From Calonectria ilicicola (taxonomy: Eukaryota > Ascomycota > Sordariomycetes > Hypocreales > Nectriaceae): 64,000 nucleotides of DNA. Positions 33,136-45,581 of the stretch are shown piece by piece (positions within the stretch are counted from its first letter, which is position 1; every line of letters begins with the position of its first letter). Both the position numbers and the translations under genes were made by a program. The stretch lies in assembly GCA_020809705.1 (NCBI GenBank), contig CP085827.1, forward strand, positions 4,402,001 through 4,466,000, read 5' to 3'. Below the pieces are notes generated by a model that worked only from the letters and a program-made list of their open reading frames with translations, ran no database searches and had not been told where the DNA came from.

Positions 33136-36100
33136 CTGGCCTTGGCCACACAGTGTGCGCTGGTACGTACCTCGGCAACCTGTCCTCCCTCTGCGCGCGC
33201 GCCATTATTCATTATTTCCAAGCATGACGTTTTGACTTTGCAGAATGCGCCGTGGCAGAGCCCATGGGTCCTAAACCAAGGGTTCTATATCCGAAGACGA
33301 GACCATCATCATCCTTTGTAAGGCCCCGGCACAGAGCCAGGGAAGGCCCAGGAAGGGACCAGAGAAAAAGGAAACAATCGTCCAAGGTCGGGCCATTTTG
33401 GCTTATCACGTCCTCGAAGAATCGTGCACCTCTCTCCATCCATCTACAACCGGCACCGACCGAGCCCCAGCCATGAGCGGGCCGGCGTACGGTCGGCGGG
33501 GAACGCCGGCCGAGAAAGGGAAAACCAGGAGAAGCCAAACAAGAGGAGAAGGGAAGGACAAGAGGAGCAGTGAGGAGCATGAGGAGAACGATGGCTGCGC
33601 AGCATCGCATCGCAATCGCACATTCGGTTCTCCGCGCTGCACACGTGCCCTTCCTACGACTCCATCTCCTCCACATGGAGCTCCTCATCGGAACTAGTGA
33701 CTGTATGCACAGCAAATCGAATTGCAACCGCCACCATTGGCGAGTGTGCTGGCCGTTTTGTTGCCGAACTCACATATGGCCGAACTTCGCTCAGGCTAGC
33801 CGAGTTTGGCTTTCTGTAGTCGGCGAGAATTGCTCCAAATATCCTCAAATCGCCCAGGTTCCTTGGACACCCCCTCAATTCTTCCCCAGTTTGGCCCGCA
33901 CAGTTGGCCGAAAAAGCAGCTGGGAATTCTGGGGAGAGGAAGCGGCTTTCAAAGGTCCCCTTCTTCGAGGCCATAGCAGCTTATCCATCCATCCATATCC
34001 ATGCCCAAACGGCCCATGCCGAATAATCCACCACACACGGACGCGCTGCTGGCTATTGGCCACGCATGCGCTCACGCACGCCGATTGCGCCATGCCTATT
34101 ATCAAAGATTTATTCAAGACCTCAAAAGTAATAGCTCACTAATTTGATAATCGATTCCGAAATCTACAAATTAGCGCGGATAATCAATCGCCCTGAGACA
34201 CAATCCCGCGGGTGCCCCCAGTGCCAAATGTGCATGTTATGCATTTCCTAGTACAGACAGTGTGTGTATCCATGCCCAACTGTCCTGCAACCCTCCGATA
34301 CTAGGACGATTGATGACAGACTCATGGTGTCTGGATGATCTAATGATTGCCGATCCCCTGACCCGGGCTCTGTCACTCCCTACCCTCTAACCGGCCAACA
34401 CTACGGCCGCACCAGCCGACCCCTGCTCTCCCACCCTCGTCCGCTCACGCACAATTTTTTTTTTTTTTTTCGTTTATCAATCATTCAGCCTCTGACCACA
34501 CAAATTAATCAATCAGTTAATCCACAACTCCAATCAAGCCATTCGGTCCATGGTCTCGGCAGTCTCCACACCACGTCACCAGGTCCGCCCCCAATGCCGC
34601 TCACCACTACCGCAAAGGGATGAAGTCCAAGAGTGGGAGATGCACCATGTGTTGCATCGTCATGAGACTCTGGAGAACTGGGGAAGCTTCCCGATGCCAA
34701 CTTATTCTCCTCTCAGTTGAAAGCGACACCATGAAGCCTCTGGGAGCCTCCCGACAGCGCACGCTCACCACCGGCCGGGAAATCGCCCGGACAAACCCGA
34801 TTGACAGCCAAGGCTCAGCCGACCGGCTGCCGACCCTGACCAGGCTACCGGGTACTAACCATGTCGGCCACACTGCCATGACCAAACTAAGCAATTAACC
34901 ATGAAACGCAGTCGTCAGATCCCACTACTGGCACAGACAGCAAGCCTGCTGTACCGTCCGTACTCGTACTCTCAAAACGCACGTGGGTCGTACGAGCCGC
35001 TCATCTCTCGGTCCGGGTCGCCCCAGCACACTGGACGACGAGGGTTGATCTTTCATATGTGTCTTGTTGGGTTCAGTTGAGCGGTGAGTCCTGCCGCCTC
35101 TCACCTTGCAGACCCCTGAGCCGTCTTGGATGCGCATCCCCAGGAAATCTGCAGGCCGGAAAGGCTCGCAGCCCGTCTTGGTGGTGCGCGTCACAGATCA
35201 TGGTCACACCACCTGGACCGCTGGCGCAACCGAACCGGCGGCACGGCGGCAAAGCCGAAATGGCTGATGTGCCTGTAAACACCAGTTGGCATTCAATCTG
35301 GTCAATTAGGGATGTGATTGTCCCGATTTCTCCGTCCGCGGCATCCCGGGGGCCATCTTGTAACCTTCTTTGGGCGTTCAGTGGCCCCAGTTGCTCTCTG
35401 TTCCTGGTCTCCTTGCTCCTCCGTTGGCCCCAATTTTTGCCGGCTCTTTGTTCCAGCAACCGCAACGGCAATTATCAAATTGTCTGAGCTTCTCTCTCAT
35501 GACTTGCAAGTGCTTTTTCGCGCTCGAGGCAGGCACGGGGAATCGTGCCGAGTGATATTAATCCCTTCCAATCTCGTTCTATTGTCCAGTATGTGCCGCA
35601 AAAAAAGACCCCATTCAAAAAAGGACAACTCAAAAATGGCGCACGAACGAATAGCCTCTGCGGAATCCGAACCGAACCATTCCGTGATGCTTGGCTCGGC
35701 GAGGAAATCAACAACCTTAGCAGTGTGCACCCGCGCACCCCAAAAGGCAATGCCGCATAACTTCCCCTCCCCCAGACACGGACGGCCGAAGGACCCCGCC
35801 GATATACCGGGCTACGTAGCCAACTACGGTCCCACGAGGTTTCGTAAACGCACAAACCAAGTTTCGGGCGGCGTCGTCATGAAAACCAGAGTAACAAGAC
35901 GCAGACCAGTCACAGTATGGATCCGATTCTTTCAGACAGTATCATCTTGCATTATCTGTCTGCCGGCTTTGATCCAGAAACCCTCCCCGCAAACCGTCGC
36001 CTCACGCCCCCCCTCCTTCTCTTCTTAGCTCTCACCCTTAACCACAGTGCGTACAGAGCATTGTCAGCAAATGACTAGGCCTGTAAATTTTTTCCATTTC

Positions 36101-37183
36101 CTTTCTTTTTTTCTGGCCAATTCTTCACATATCCTAGCTTGACCCGACTCAGGGCCACCGTGTGTATATCCTCCATCCTTCCGCGCCCCCCTACTCCGAT
36201 GAACGGCATTCTTGCCCTTGCCTCTCTGCCCCTCCTTGACAGATTGATTTAGTCTATTATGGTGTAGTCTCTGTCTCTATTCTTTTTAACCCTTGCCCTG
36301 TTCCTAACGGAGATCAATGGGGTGCGTCGGTCCCTCGTCACATGTTCTATCTCAATGCCTCATACATGTGGTCCAGGTTGTCTGTGTTGTTGGCTGTGTT
36401 TGCGCAGGTGGCGCTAAAAACGGTCTTTGGGTGAGCCTCGATAGCGTAGGGGTTGAAAATGGGCTTGCACCGTGCGCTAAAGCGGCAAATGCCTTATCTA
36501 TTATCCATGGGTATGACAGGGCTTCAGCGTTTCCTCGGGCATGCCCTCGTCATGTAAACAATGTGTAAGAAAAATCCATGGCTGGGTTTCTGTCAGTCCT
36601 CGTCTCCGGTTGGCCCCAAGCTGGGCGTCATGGTTGGGTTACCGACGCACCCTTGATGGCGTGATGTCGATTGGTCTTGAAAAATTTCCAGTGCTACTTT
36701 TCTTTTTTTTTTTTTTTTCCTGGTACATTGGTACCGAGTACGAGAGAGGCAAGCCAGCATGCAAGGCCCTCTTGTTAGTTCATTCAGCTAGCCTTGAAAA
36801 TCCACGGCTGGCTGGGGCGGGCGGGCGCCCCAAATGGAGAAGGGAAAAATTCCAAGACCCCAACGAAGGAGGAAGAATTTGGCTCCGCCGGAACGAAGCC
36901 AGCCAATCGGAAGGCTCCATTCAAGACCGCTTGGACTTGGCGAGTTATCTGATGCCCTCAATCTTATCAATCCCATCTAATCTCGGACATCAAATCAAAC
37001 TTCAACACAAAGGGGGGCGTGTGTCTTGGTGGCCAAGCGAGGACTGAGACACGCTCTCTGTTGGGAAGTCAGGATTGTTTTTTTTCTTTCTGGAAAAGAA
37101 AGGAACAAAAGGCCGATCTCGGAGCCTTTCCCACTCTCCGCCCTGCATTGCCCTTTTCCACCAAAATACAAGTCTTGTCGGCG

Positions 37184-37208
37184 GCAAGCAAGCAAGCAAG
37201 CAGGCAAG
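37184..37208. repeat. GCAA simple tandem repeat
   Basis: Five to six copies of a 4-bp unit in the GC-rich gene-free region. Confidence 0.7.
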
Positions 37209-38087
37209 GCCCCCCTCCCCTTCCTCCACTCCCGCTTCCTCTTCCCCGCCCTTTTTTCAACACCCAAGGGAAATCAACTCCACCCGGCCGACATCTCCGC
37301 CGTGTACCGAGCGGACATGATGGCTTCCCACCGTGTCGTTCGCCCAAGCTAACGCACGGGTCTGCACGCCCGAGGCAGTAGTGCCCAGTCGAGGAGGGCC
37401 TCGAGCTGACCCAAGAACGACGCGTGACTGGAGCGTCTATGGCCAGACAGGGAGGGCCGTCTGCAGCAAACCCAAACAAAATTCAGCAGCAGCAGCCTGT
37501 AAACAAGCCTGGCTCGGCGTCCATGTCAGCTCTGCGCCTCGCTGCCTTGTTCGGCGTCCTGGCCTGCCTGGCTCACATTCATTCACCGACAACTCTCAGC
37601 GCTGCCCCTTGCCTTACAACGTGGCTTTCCCCCTTTTCAAGGTCAAGCACAGCTGGAGAGAGCATAGACTACAGTGCCAATTTTTGGCCTTTACTCTCGC
37701 TCAGCTACGTGTCTCATCCAAACGGACATCCCCGTCGCGTATTGGCCCAGCACGTTGGGTCGGGGCGTGAAAAGCCACGATCTGATAAGATACAAATCTT
37801 TTTTTACAGTGGAGAGACGGGGCTCCTCCTCCCCGACTGGACTGGGATCGAGTGCCGCCCCTAGACTAGGGTTCACTTCCTGCCATCAAATCCCCTAGCG
37901 TAACGACGACAAACATGTCGTGACTTAGCAAATTAGTGTGTCATGGCTGTCAACCTTGTACCGTGCTTGTACCAAAAATACTTGCTTTTCTTTTATCCCT
38001 TGTAAATGACATGGCGGAAGTCACAGTCAGGAAGAATTCTTACTTGATCCTCCCCCTGACCATCCCATCGCCGGGGCCGCAAACCGG

Positions 38088-40586
38088 CTACCAGACCGGA
38101 AAGTCCATTTCCTCCATACGAGTACGTCCATCGTCTCGCCCATCTTGCTGCCATTGCAGTTTCTGTCGCCGCTGTGCCCTGGCCCTGGCCGCCTCCATCT
38201 CCCGTTGGCTGTCCTCGCTTCCGCTCGCATATTCCAGCTCCAGTCTAATCTCACCCTTCGTCCTCCCATCACGGCGCAGCGTCTGCCATTTCCCAAGCTC
38301 GGGGAGCTGCCCTGTCTGAAGAAGACTACGAAGATCAATTTGCACCTCCCCGATCAGCTCAAACATTTGACCAACCCAAACCCCCAGTCTCAAGTGATTA
38401 AACATTGGCGAATCGTCCACCTCGAACCAGAATTCTTCGTTCCTACACACACACTAGGGTTAGCGTCTATTTGATTGCAATTGACTTTTCCAGAAGGTCC
38501 AAGGGCTCCCTGTCAGATGCCCACATCAAGGCCGATCCAGGTGGACGCCGCCTCTCCTGCAGGCGCCCCTAGACATCGCACATTGTTTGACTCACCAAAT
38601 TTGTTTCGGTGTTGGTCTCTTCAATGGTCTGCTGCGCTGCACGTCGTGCCCGTACCACAGCACGCATGTCAGCTCCTGCGTGTCACCATCCAGGTAATCA
38701 AGATACGTCTCTTCAATTGTTACAATCAGACGTCTGTTCTTCCCCTTGTCACTTGGTTTCAGTTTGGCCACCGCGGCACTGTTTGGGGCCGAGGTTGGCT
38801 GACTCGGATGCTGGGGATCCGACCCGTGACGCCTGCTCTGTTTCCTTTCTGCCAGTACTTGGCTCGACAGGGTATTGCGCAAGCGTCCGAGCACGTCCGT
38901 TGTTTTCCGGCTTTGCATTGTAGTTACCAACGACGCGGGCCGCGAAATACCAGACGAATGATATCCGGAATCGAGGCTACTCAGCCCTGATACCGACTTC
39001 AGTGGGGAGACGCAATCAAAGGAACCACCTGGCTGCTCTCTAGCCGACTGTCCGGTTATGGGGATTGGCGTTGCTGCTTCATTTGGATGCTCATCCCTCG
39101 GCAGCAGGTTGCGGGATCGGACGTATCCAACAAACTGGGTCGCAGCATGGTCTGGTAATAGGTCCCACAAGACAACTGGCACGGAAACGAGCAGCAGCGT
39201 TGAGTAGCTACGGTACACGCCCTCAACACTAACAAATTTTGCCAGGAGTGGAAACTGCTTCAACCATCGAGTGCAGGTTAGTGCATCCAGATCCTGGTCT
39301 TCTTCGAGTGCAACCGTGAGGAGGACGTGTGGAGCCTTTCTTTGCCCCTTTTCGTCAATAGCCAACAACGTCTCGAGCCGATCTTCGCTCGAAACTTGAC
39401 CATCCCCCTGCACCCTTTCCGAGAGGTTATCTGGAATGGATCCAGGTATAGCTCTGGACGAAGTTGCGGAAAAAGATCCTTCATCCAGCAAATGGCCAAG
39501 TGTGATGGAGGCGGTGTGTGGGTCAGGCTGAGAGACGATATATGCTGGTGTCTTTCTTGACTCTACCAAAGTACCCCGAGACGACCGCCGAGGCGGCGCA
39601 TGTTTGAGCCGGGTCAGTATCTCGCTGTGGAGCATAGCAGCCGAGAAGGTAGGTTGAGATGCCCATTCTCTCAGGACTTCAATCAGCGCATTGGTGAAGG
39701 ACTGTGGACCTGGTCGTGGCGCCCAAGTCTCGAAACCACAAGCAGCAATTGTCTCCTTTATATTAGTCGGTCGTTCAGTGAGCGGTGCCGCACTTGCTCC
39801 TGCGCAACAGTCCAATAACAATAGAACATCACATTTGGCCATTTCAAACAAGGTTTGAATCGCTGACCATTCTACTGTTGCATAGGCCCTGTCGGGTTTG
39901 CTATCAAGTGGTTAGCCCAGTTTTTTTACCAAGTTCTACATGCCATACCAGGACCAAGTGGACTGTCTGGCTTTGTTTATGACCCCATGGCCTCCATAGT
40001 ACACTATGAGAAGCATATCTTCTTTTTCATGTTCTTCGACGAAGCTAAGGGCCTTGTGGTTGAGCTTGCGGTGCGAGTTTCGGCTTGGGATAAGGAATTG
40101 TTCCGTTGAGAACCCATACAAATCTCGAAAGACGTTGTGAAGTTCATCCATCTCATGCTCTACGTTGAGTTCATCTTCTTCCCAGCGGATCAACAATACC
40201 TGAACTTCACTATACCGAGAATAGGCAGAGTTTGGAAATGCTCGGTTTGCAGACTATTACGCGTGAGTACTGTTGCTCCTCACGAGGTCCAGGCCTGGTC
40301 AGTACCAATTGAAGCTCATCAACAAAACGTTGAAGATTCTCCATGTGATGATGCGACTTTGTCGTGTCATGAGTTGGTGGAAGTAGGGGAACATTAGGGC
40401 TCAGAGAGAGTGAGGTATTCGAAGAGGCACCAGATGGTTGCTGCATTGATAAGTGAGAAGCTGCATCTCTAGTTTTTCTTGGGTGCCTACCACAAATGGA
40501 CTTGGAACGCTCCCAAGGATGGAACTCTGAGAGTCTTGGGCGTCTGAGCCCTCGAACTTAGTTCCAAGATATTGAAGGTCTGTCAT
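38088..40586 (-). CDS. Caspase-like (C14) protein with C-terminal C2-like domain
   Basis: Proposed exons: 40586-40491, 40440-40261, 40199-39949, 39900-38596 and 38442-38088, about 728 residues. The first intron is the least certain; an ATG at 40446 could start the protein 30 codons later. Residues about 90-260 form a caspase-like domain: the strand VLLIRWEEDEL, then LLIVYYGGHG with catalytic His163, then LLLLDCCAG with catalytic Cys208. This is the His/Cys dyad of clan CD peptidases. The middle (about 260-560) is Ser-rich and variable. The final 150 residues look like a C2 domain (WNEEFWFEVDD, GEVQIDLRSLL, GEIRLELEY), split by a 153-bp intron with a GTGAGT donor. The tail is an Arg/Gln-rich helix. 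A cell-death or membrane-targeted proteolytic role is inferred. Confidence 0.78.
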
Positions 40587-43111
40587 CCGGGCGACTATAG
40601 TTGCGAAAAGGTGCGGGCGGATGAGGTTCGTATCGTGGATTGCAAATCAAGGGTCAAGTCAACAACAACGACTGTCACAACATGACCCATGGGCATATTA
40701 TATGATGCCATCCAACCCCCGCACAGTCAGATAGCCCCAACAACACAATGCCCCTGTCAAGAAAATTTTGCTCTGACCTGCGGCCGGTTGCCTTACTTCA
40801 AAATGTAAAGCATCAATCGACCACCAAGGATGAAGCAAAGTCCGAGCTCATGCTTGCCAAGCCACAGATTGGGCCGAAATATTGGTTGCCTTGCATCTTC
40901 ACTTCTTATCTAACAGGGCTCATTCGAAAACCAATCTGCCTTGCTCTCGCCTTGGATAAGCCACTGCATTCAAACCGGGTTTAGGACTGAATGAAGACTT
41001 TTTCCAGGGGTGTATCTGGGGAACAAGATGCTTGGTGATGATTGGTGCGCGGATGAAAGCTTTCCTGAAAGTCTGGGGAAAATAGGCCAGGCACAGCGTG
41101 GGGGCGACATGGGCTGACGTGGGAACGAACCCCTCTGGCGAACCACAGGCCAAATGGTTCGCAATGTTGTGTAACGATAGCAGAGGCCTGATCTAGCTAA
41201 TAAGGTGAGAGAATCTGGAAAATTTTTTCTTCTGCAGGAGATTGGCCAGCGTTCAAGGGTTGCCTTGAAAACACGTCACGGCCATTTGAGGTATAGGGTA
41301 TGGGCGCTGAATTTGACGACACAGCCAAACACCGTGGCACAGTCCTTTTTTGGTGCCGATAAGTGTGGTTTTCTATTGAGGAAACAATGAGGGGGGTATT
41401 TGGGATATTTTGGCACAATATATCATATCTCTCATAGTTGGTGTTGTGGAAAAGGGGATGGAACAATGTTGGTATGAAAATAGTGGACAGAAGCATGGGC
41501 TGTGACGAGCTAGTCTACGTGTCTAAATCTAAACATGCCCTTCCTGATTAAAAAAGTTTTACGCAACAGACGCGTTTGGATTGTATGAGAAATACTCATA
41601 ACAGGGCTGTCGCGACCTCATGTTGCTGTGTTTGTTGGGAGTATTGTGGGTGGAGACGGGGAATCGGGCGGAGCACGATTTCATGCTGAGTGAGGATGGT
41701 GGTCAGCAGCGTCAACAGCCTTGAAAATTCAGGTGTCAGCCGGGCGCTCGGGTATTTATTTCCGAACCAATATGTGATTCTGAGGCCCTGTTATCTGGTC
41801 TGGGGTAGGCAAAATGCTGTACGACAAAGGTATAATCGTTCTTGGTTGTCTGGCTTCGATGCAAACGTGGGAGCGGCCGATGGATGCAACGTCGCACAGC
41901 GGGGAATACAGCGGGGCTGTGGCCAGCCTGAGGTGGCAGGTGCCGCCCGGCGTTGGTGGGAGGTCATGATTTGAATTACCTCTGGCTGCTGGATTGCGGA
42001 AGAGGGCTTCTCCGTCGACGGGCTGGACGCTAACGGTGGAAGGTCCTTGTTCCGAGGGGCTAGTGCTCCGGAAGGAATGCTCCATGGAGATCGAGGGGGC
42101 GGGATTGGCGCAACACAGAGTGTCAGAGTTGGAGAGCGTGGGACATATGATGTGAGATGATGTAGTAAAAATAGTGGCGGGCGCTGTGATGCAAATGAGC
42201 GAGTCTCGGCAGTGGGAGTTTTGGTACCGAGACCTTGGACTCCTCAACAAGGGACAGCAGCGACAGCAGCGACAGGCGCATGGATGGATTGTTTTGGCAG
42301 GTGCAGTGCCTGCAAGTATTGTCACCGACGCCACCGACGACCACCGCCGCCGAGCAGCAGCAGCATCACCACCAAAAATCAAGGCCAAAAAAAAAAGTCA
42401 CATATCATTCTCACACCGGCAGTGACACTCACCGACTCGACTCGCTTAGACGTCCTGCAAGGCCACCGGAAGATCTGTCTCCGATGCACCTCTCCTCGTA
42501 TCAGTGCACTGCGCAATGTTTTTTTTGGCGGAATGAATGCCATCGACGCTGCACGCTATGGACCACCAGAAGGCACTAGTCTTCGGATCTGCCACATCCC
42601 GAGAGCATGTTGTTGTCCACACTGTTTCAGATGGCTGATCATACTCTCCCTCGGGAACCAAAACTCCAGATGGGGACTGTAGATCTCGATACGTGCACAA
42701 AAACCTTGTCGAGTCCACTCTCTTGGGAATCGTCTACAATGTACGCTCGTCCCCCGACATTCTTCGCGGCTCGTTTGTTTCATTCCCCTTCTTGCGGGTC
42801 ATGAGGTTGGCACAGGTTCCCAGTACGAACTAGCCTATGATCTGCCGTCTCATATCCAAGACTGTATTCGGAGCTCCGCCCGGTCTTGCCTAGCCCTTTC
42901 TAAGAATATTCGTCGCGCCTCTTGCAAAGTCACAACTTCTCCTGGGATCAAGCCTTCTAGCCAAACTTTGCAAGTGGCTTTGTCCTATTTTATTCTTTCT
43001 CAAATGCAATGCTAGAAGAGATTTAAACATCTATATCGCACCTGGGCAAACGTCTTCGTTTCGTACCCTACCTGCTCACTCGACAGGCATCCTACCTATC
43101 GACCACACACC
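40587..43111. promoter_or_regulatory. Divergent 2.5-kb intergenic region (caspase-like / P450)
   Basis: Contains promoters of two divergent genes. A CAG/CGACAG-type imperfect repeat lies near 42255-42275. A short frame on the minus strand at about 41980-42086 has coding-like composition, ends at a possible donor, and no partner exon was found. Confidence 0.4.
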
Positions 43112-44812
43112 ATGGAGAACCACTCTGCATATCCTACCACGCCCGTCGCAACGGATTTCCAGTTTCCACAAATCGTAAGTGGTGGAAAGCGGGCGAGTTA
43201 TTATCTCGTCATCAGCCTTGTTGTCTTTACAACATGGTGGTTCCAGACCCGAAAACAACCAACCAAACTCGACTTCCCGTTTTACAAGGCTTCCAAGACG
43301 AAATGGATATTTGATGCTGAGACTCTTATAAGGGACAGCTACGCCAAGGCAAGGCTTTTGATTTTCTACTCTATGCAAGTTACTGACCTTTATAGTTCCG
43401 AGATTGTGTATATCAGATAAAAGCCACAGAAGGTGTTCAAGTTCTGGTGCCTGCCAGGTTAATTGGAGAACTCAAAGGGCTCCCAGAGGATGTATTGAGC
43501 GCCGCTGCGGCTGTTTCTGAGGTAAAAACCCACCTGATTAACTACTCACGTCCTCTAACAATTAGTAGTCCCTTCAAAGCAAGTATACCAAGTTTACCCC
43601 AGGCCATAACGGCGACCTGCTCGCCATCTTAGTGCGAACAAAATTGACACAAAACCTAAACCGAGTGATTCCTCAACTCAGACAAGAGCTTGAATCAATG
43701 ATCGCAACAGAATTTCCAAACTGCGACGAATGGGCTTCAGTAAAATGGCAACCGTTTAGTATACGAGCAATCGCTCGACTCAGTGGCTACGCCTTCGTTG
43801 GACCTTCCATCAGCCGACAGGAAAGGTGGACAGATGTTAGCACCAACTTTGCCGTTCACATATTTACAGCGTGTGTCAAACTCCAGATGTTTCCCGACTG
43901 GGCTCGTCCCATAGGACAATACTTTGTGTCCGAGTTGAAGAGCATTCGCCAAGACATTGAGGTGGCCAAAGAGATTATCGGACCCGTCTTCGAGGAGAGG
44001 CTTCAATACTTGGAAAATCCTCATAGCGGCGATGCACCCAACGATATGATTCAGTGGCTCATGGATTCATTACGAGACGAAGACAAGTGCGACCTCACTA
44101 CGCAGGCTGAACTTCAGCTCATTCTGGCAGCTGCAGCCATTCACACAACAAACAATCTTATCTGCGAGTGTATATATGATCTCGCAACACACCCCGAGTT
44201 TCAAGAAGAACTGCGAGAAGAGGCCTACCAAGCTCTCGAAGTTGGGAATGGATGGGCAAAGAAGGAAACGATGGCTTCCTTGAAGAAGATGGATAGTTTT
44301 ATGAGAGAGGTCCAACGGCTTCGTGGAAATATCAGTAGGCTTCCTTGCTACCATTGGATTAAGAAATCTGCTGACACCATTTAGCAAGCTTCGTCCGCAA
44401 AGTCATGAAGCCCATTTCTCTTTCGGACGGCACTCACCTACCCGCTGGTACCAAAGTGCTTACTCCCCAGGCCGGTATTGCCCGGGATGAACGCTACTTT
44501 CCCGACCCAGAACGCCTTGATGCTTTACGGTTCTACCATATGCGCCAAGAGTCTGATGAAGCAAACAACCGCTGGCAATTTACATCTCTCAGCGACACAT
44601 ACACTAACTTCGGGGCGGGAAAACACGCATGCCCGGGCCGGTTTTTTGCCGGCAACGTGATCAAGACTATTTTAGCACATCTGGTCATCAACTATGAGAT
44701 TAGGCTCAAGGAGGGCCATGAACGACCAAAAGCCATGTCTGTGGTCATGACCAAGGCGCCATGCCCCAACACAGAGCTCGAGTTTCGACGACGGTCGCTT
44801 GTAACTAGCTAA
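43112..44812 (+). CDS. Cytochrome P450 monooxygenase
   Basis: Four exons, 43112-43348, 43396-43521, 43569-44334 and 44385-44812, give about 518 residues, a normal P450 length. The first intron is GC-AG (donor GCAAGG), and it is required to restore the FRDCVYQIKATEG region. The others are GT-AG (GTAAAA and GTAGGC donors). One membrane anchor lies near residues 29-45 (YYLVISLVVFTTWWF). The I-helix AAAAIHTTNN, the ExxR-type EVQR and the heme loop FGAGKHACPGRFF with Cys459 are present. The sequence resembles the fungal clade that contains gibberellin-pathway ent-kaurene oxidase and other secondary-metabolism P450s. No terpene synthase or other pathway gene is adjacent, so the substrate is unknown. 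It presumably pairs with a CPR elsewhere. Confidence 0.92.
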
Positions 44813-45581
44813 AACAATATAATGCGTTTCATGATCAAATTGCGATAACCTTAGCATTGTGGTTAGAACCTGATACACCCGATACAAGGTAGTGCCGATA
44901 TTGTTTTCGGGAACAATGCCGACTAAATGATTCCAAATACTTTCCAACTATAGAATGTTTGTAGTGTTTATTTAGATTCTTTGATAAAATGGCTTACGCG
45001 ACGCCTGTCACACACTTGATGTCACCAGCCGGTCCGAAGCGGACATGAGACGTTTCAGTCATGATCGACGAGAGAGAACGCGAACCCTCCCACCCAGAAT
45101 GGTAAGCGAGGGACCCAATTGATCAATAGAACGGGTAGGAGACGTGGATTGATTCAAAAAATAATTCATTACTTGACTATCACATAACCAAAATACAGCA
45201 AAAGACTCCGGCGTGGCAATCGTATGGGTATAAAATCATGGAACGCGGACGTGACCGGTGACTGTGCCGTAGCGTCGCATCTCTGCTGATCGGCTGGCCG
45301 AGGGACTTGATGTCACGATGGTGCGGGTTGGTTGGTCCTTTTCTTTTTTTAACAAAACACGATTGACATCCTTTGTTTTAGAATTTTGGCCATGACACCA
45401 AAAACGAACAAGATATGTACAGATCCAACCTACCCGGAACGCCCCTCGCCGTTGTGAAGAAGCCGTCAACCATTTCCCTGATGCACAAGCTGTATGACGC
45501 ACATGAGTCTACCGGGAATCGCGAGAAACCTGGAAAACAGCAACCAAAGCAGACCATCTCATCCAACAGTAGCACTTTTGT
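44813..45581. other. Convergent 3' flank between P450 and nop1
   Basis: Non-coding, with no recognisable feature. Short frames overlap on both strands. Confidence 0.4.

Larger units (their letters stand above)
32619..38087. other. 5.5-kb GC-rich region without a supportable gene
   Basis: Many overlapping open frames exist on both strands, but none has a domain or coding-like bias. The stretch holds polypyrimidine tracts, a poly-T run near 34457-34470 and another near 36702-36718, a GCAA tandem near 37184-37205 and a 12-bp tandem at 33100-33135. It may be a long regulatory or untranslated region, or hold a non-coding transcript (inference). Confidence 0.5.

Noticed and set aside
35318..36028. 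236-residue plus-strand frame in the GC-rich gap
   Set aside because: No domain, no codon bias, and equally long frames overlap it in other phases.
41980..42086. Possible first exon on the minus strand opening MEHSFRSTSPSEQ
   Set aside because: Composition is coding-like and a GTAATT donor follows, but no downstream exon with a domain could be joined in frame.
38088..44812. Secondary-metabolite cluster around the P450
   Set aside because: No synthase, transferase or transporter lies next to it; neighbours are a caspase-like protein and fibrillarin.
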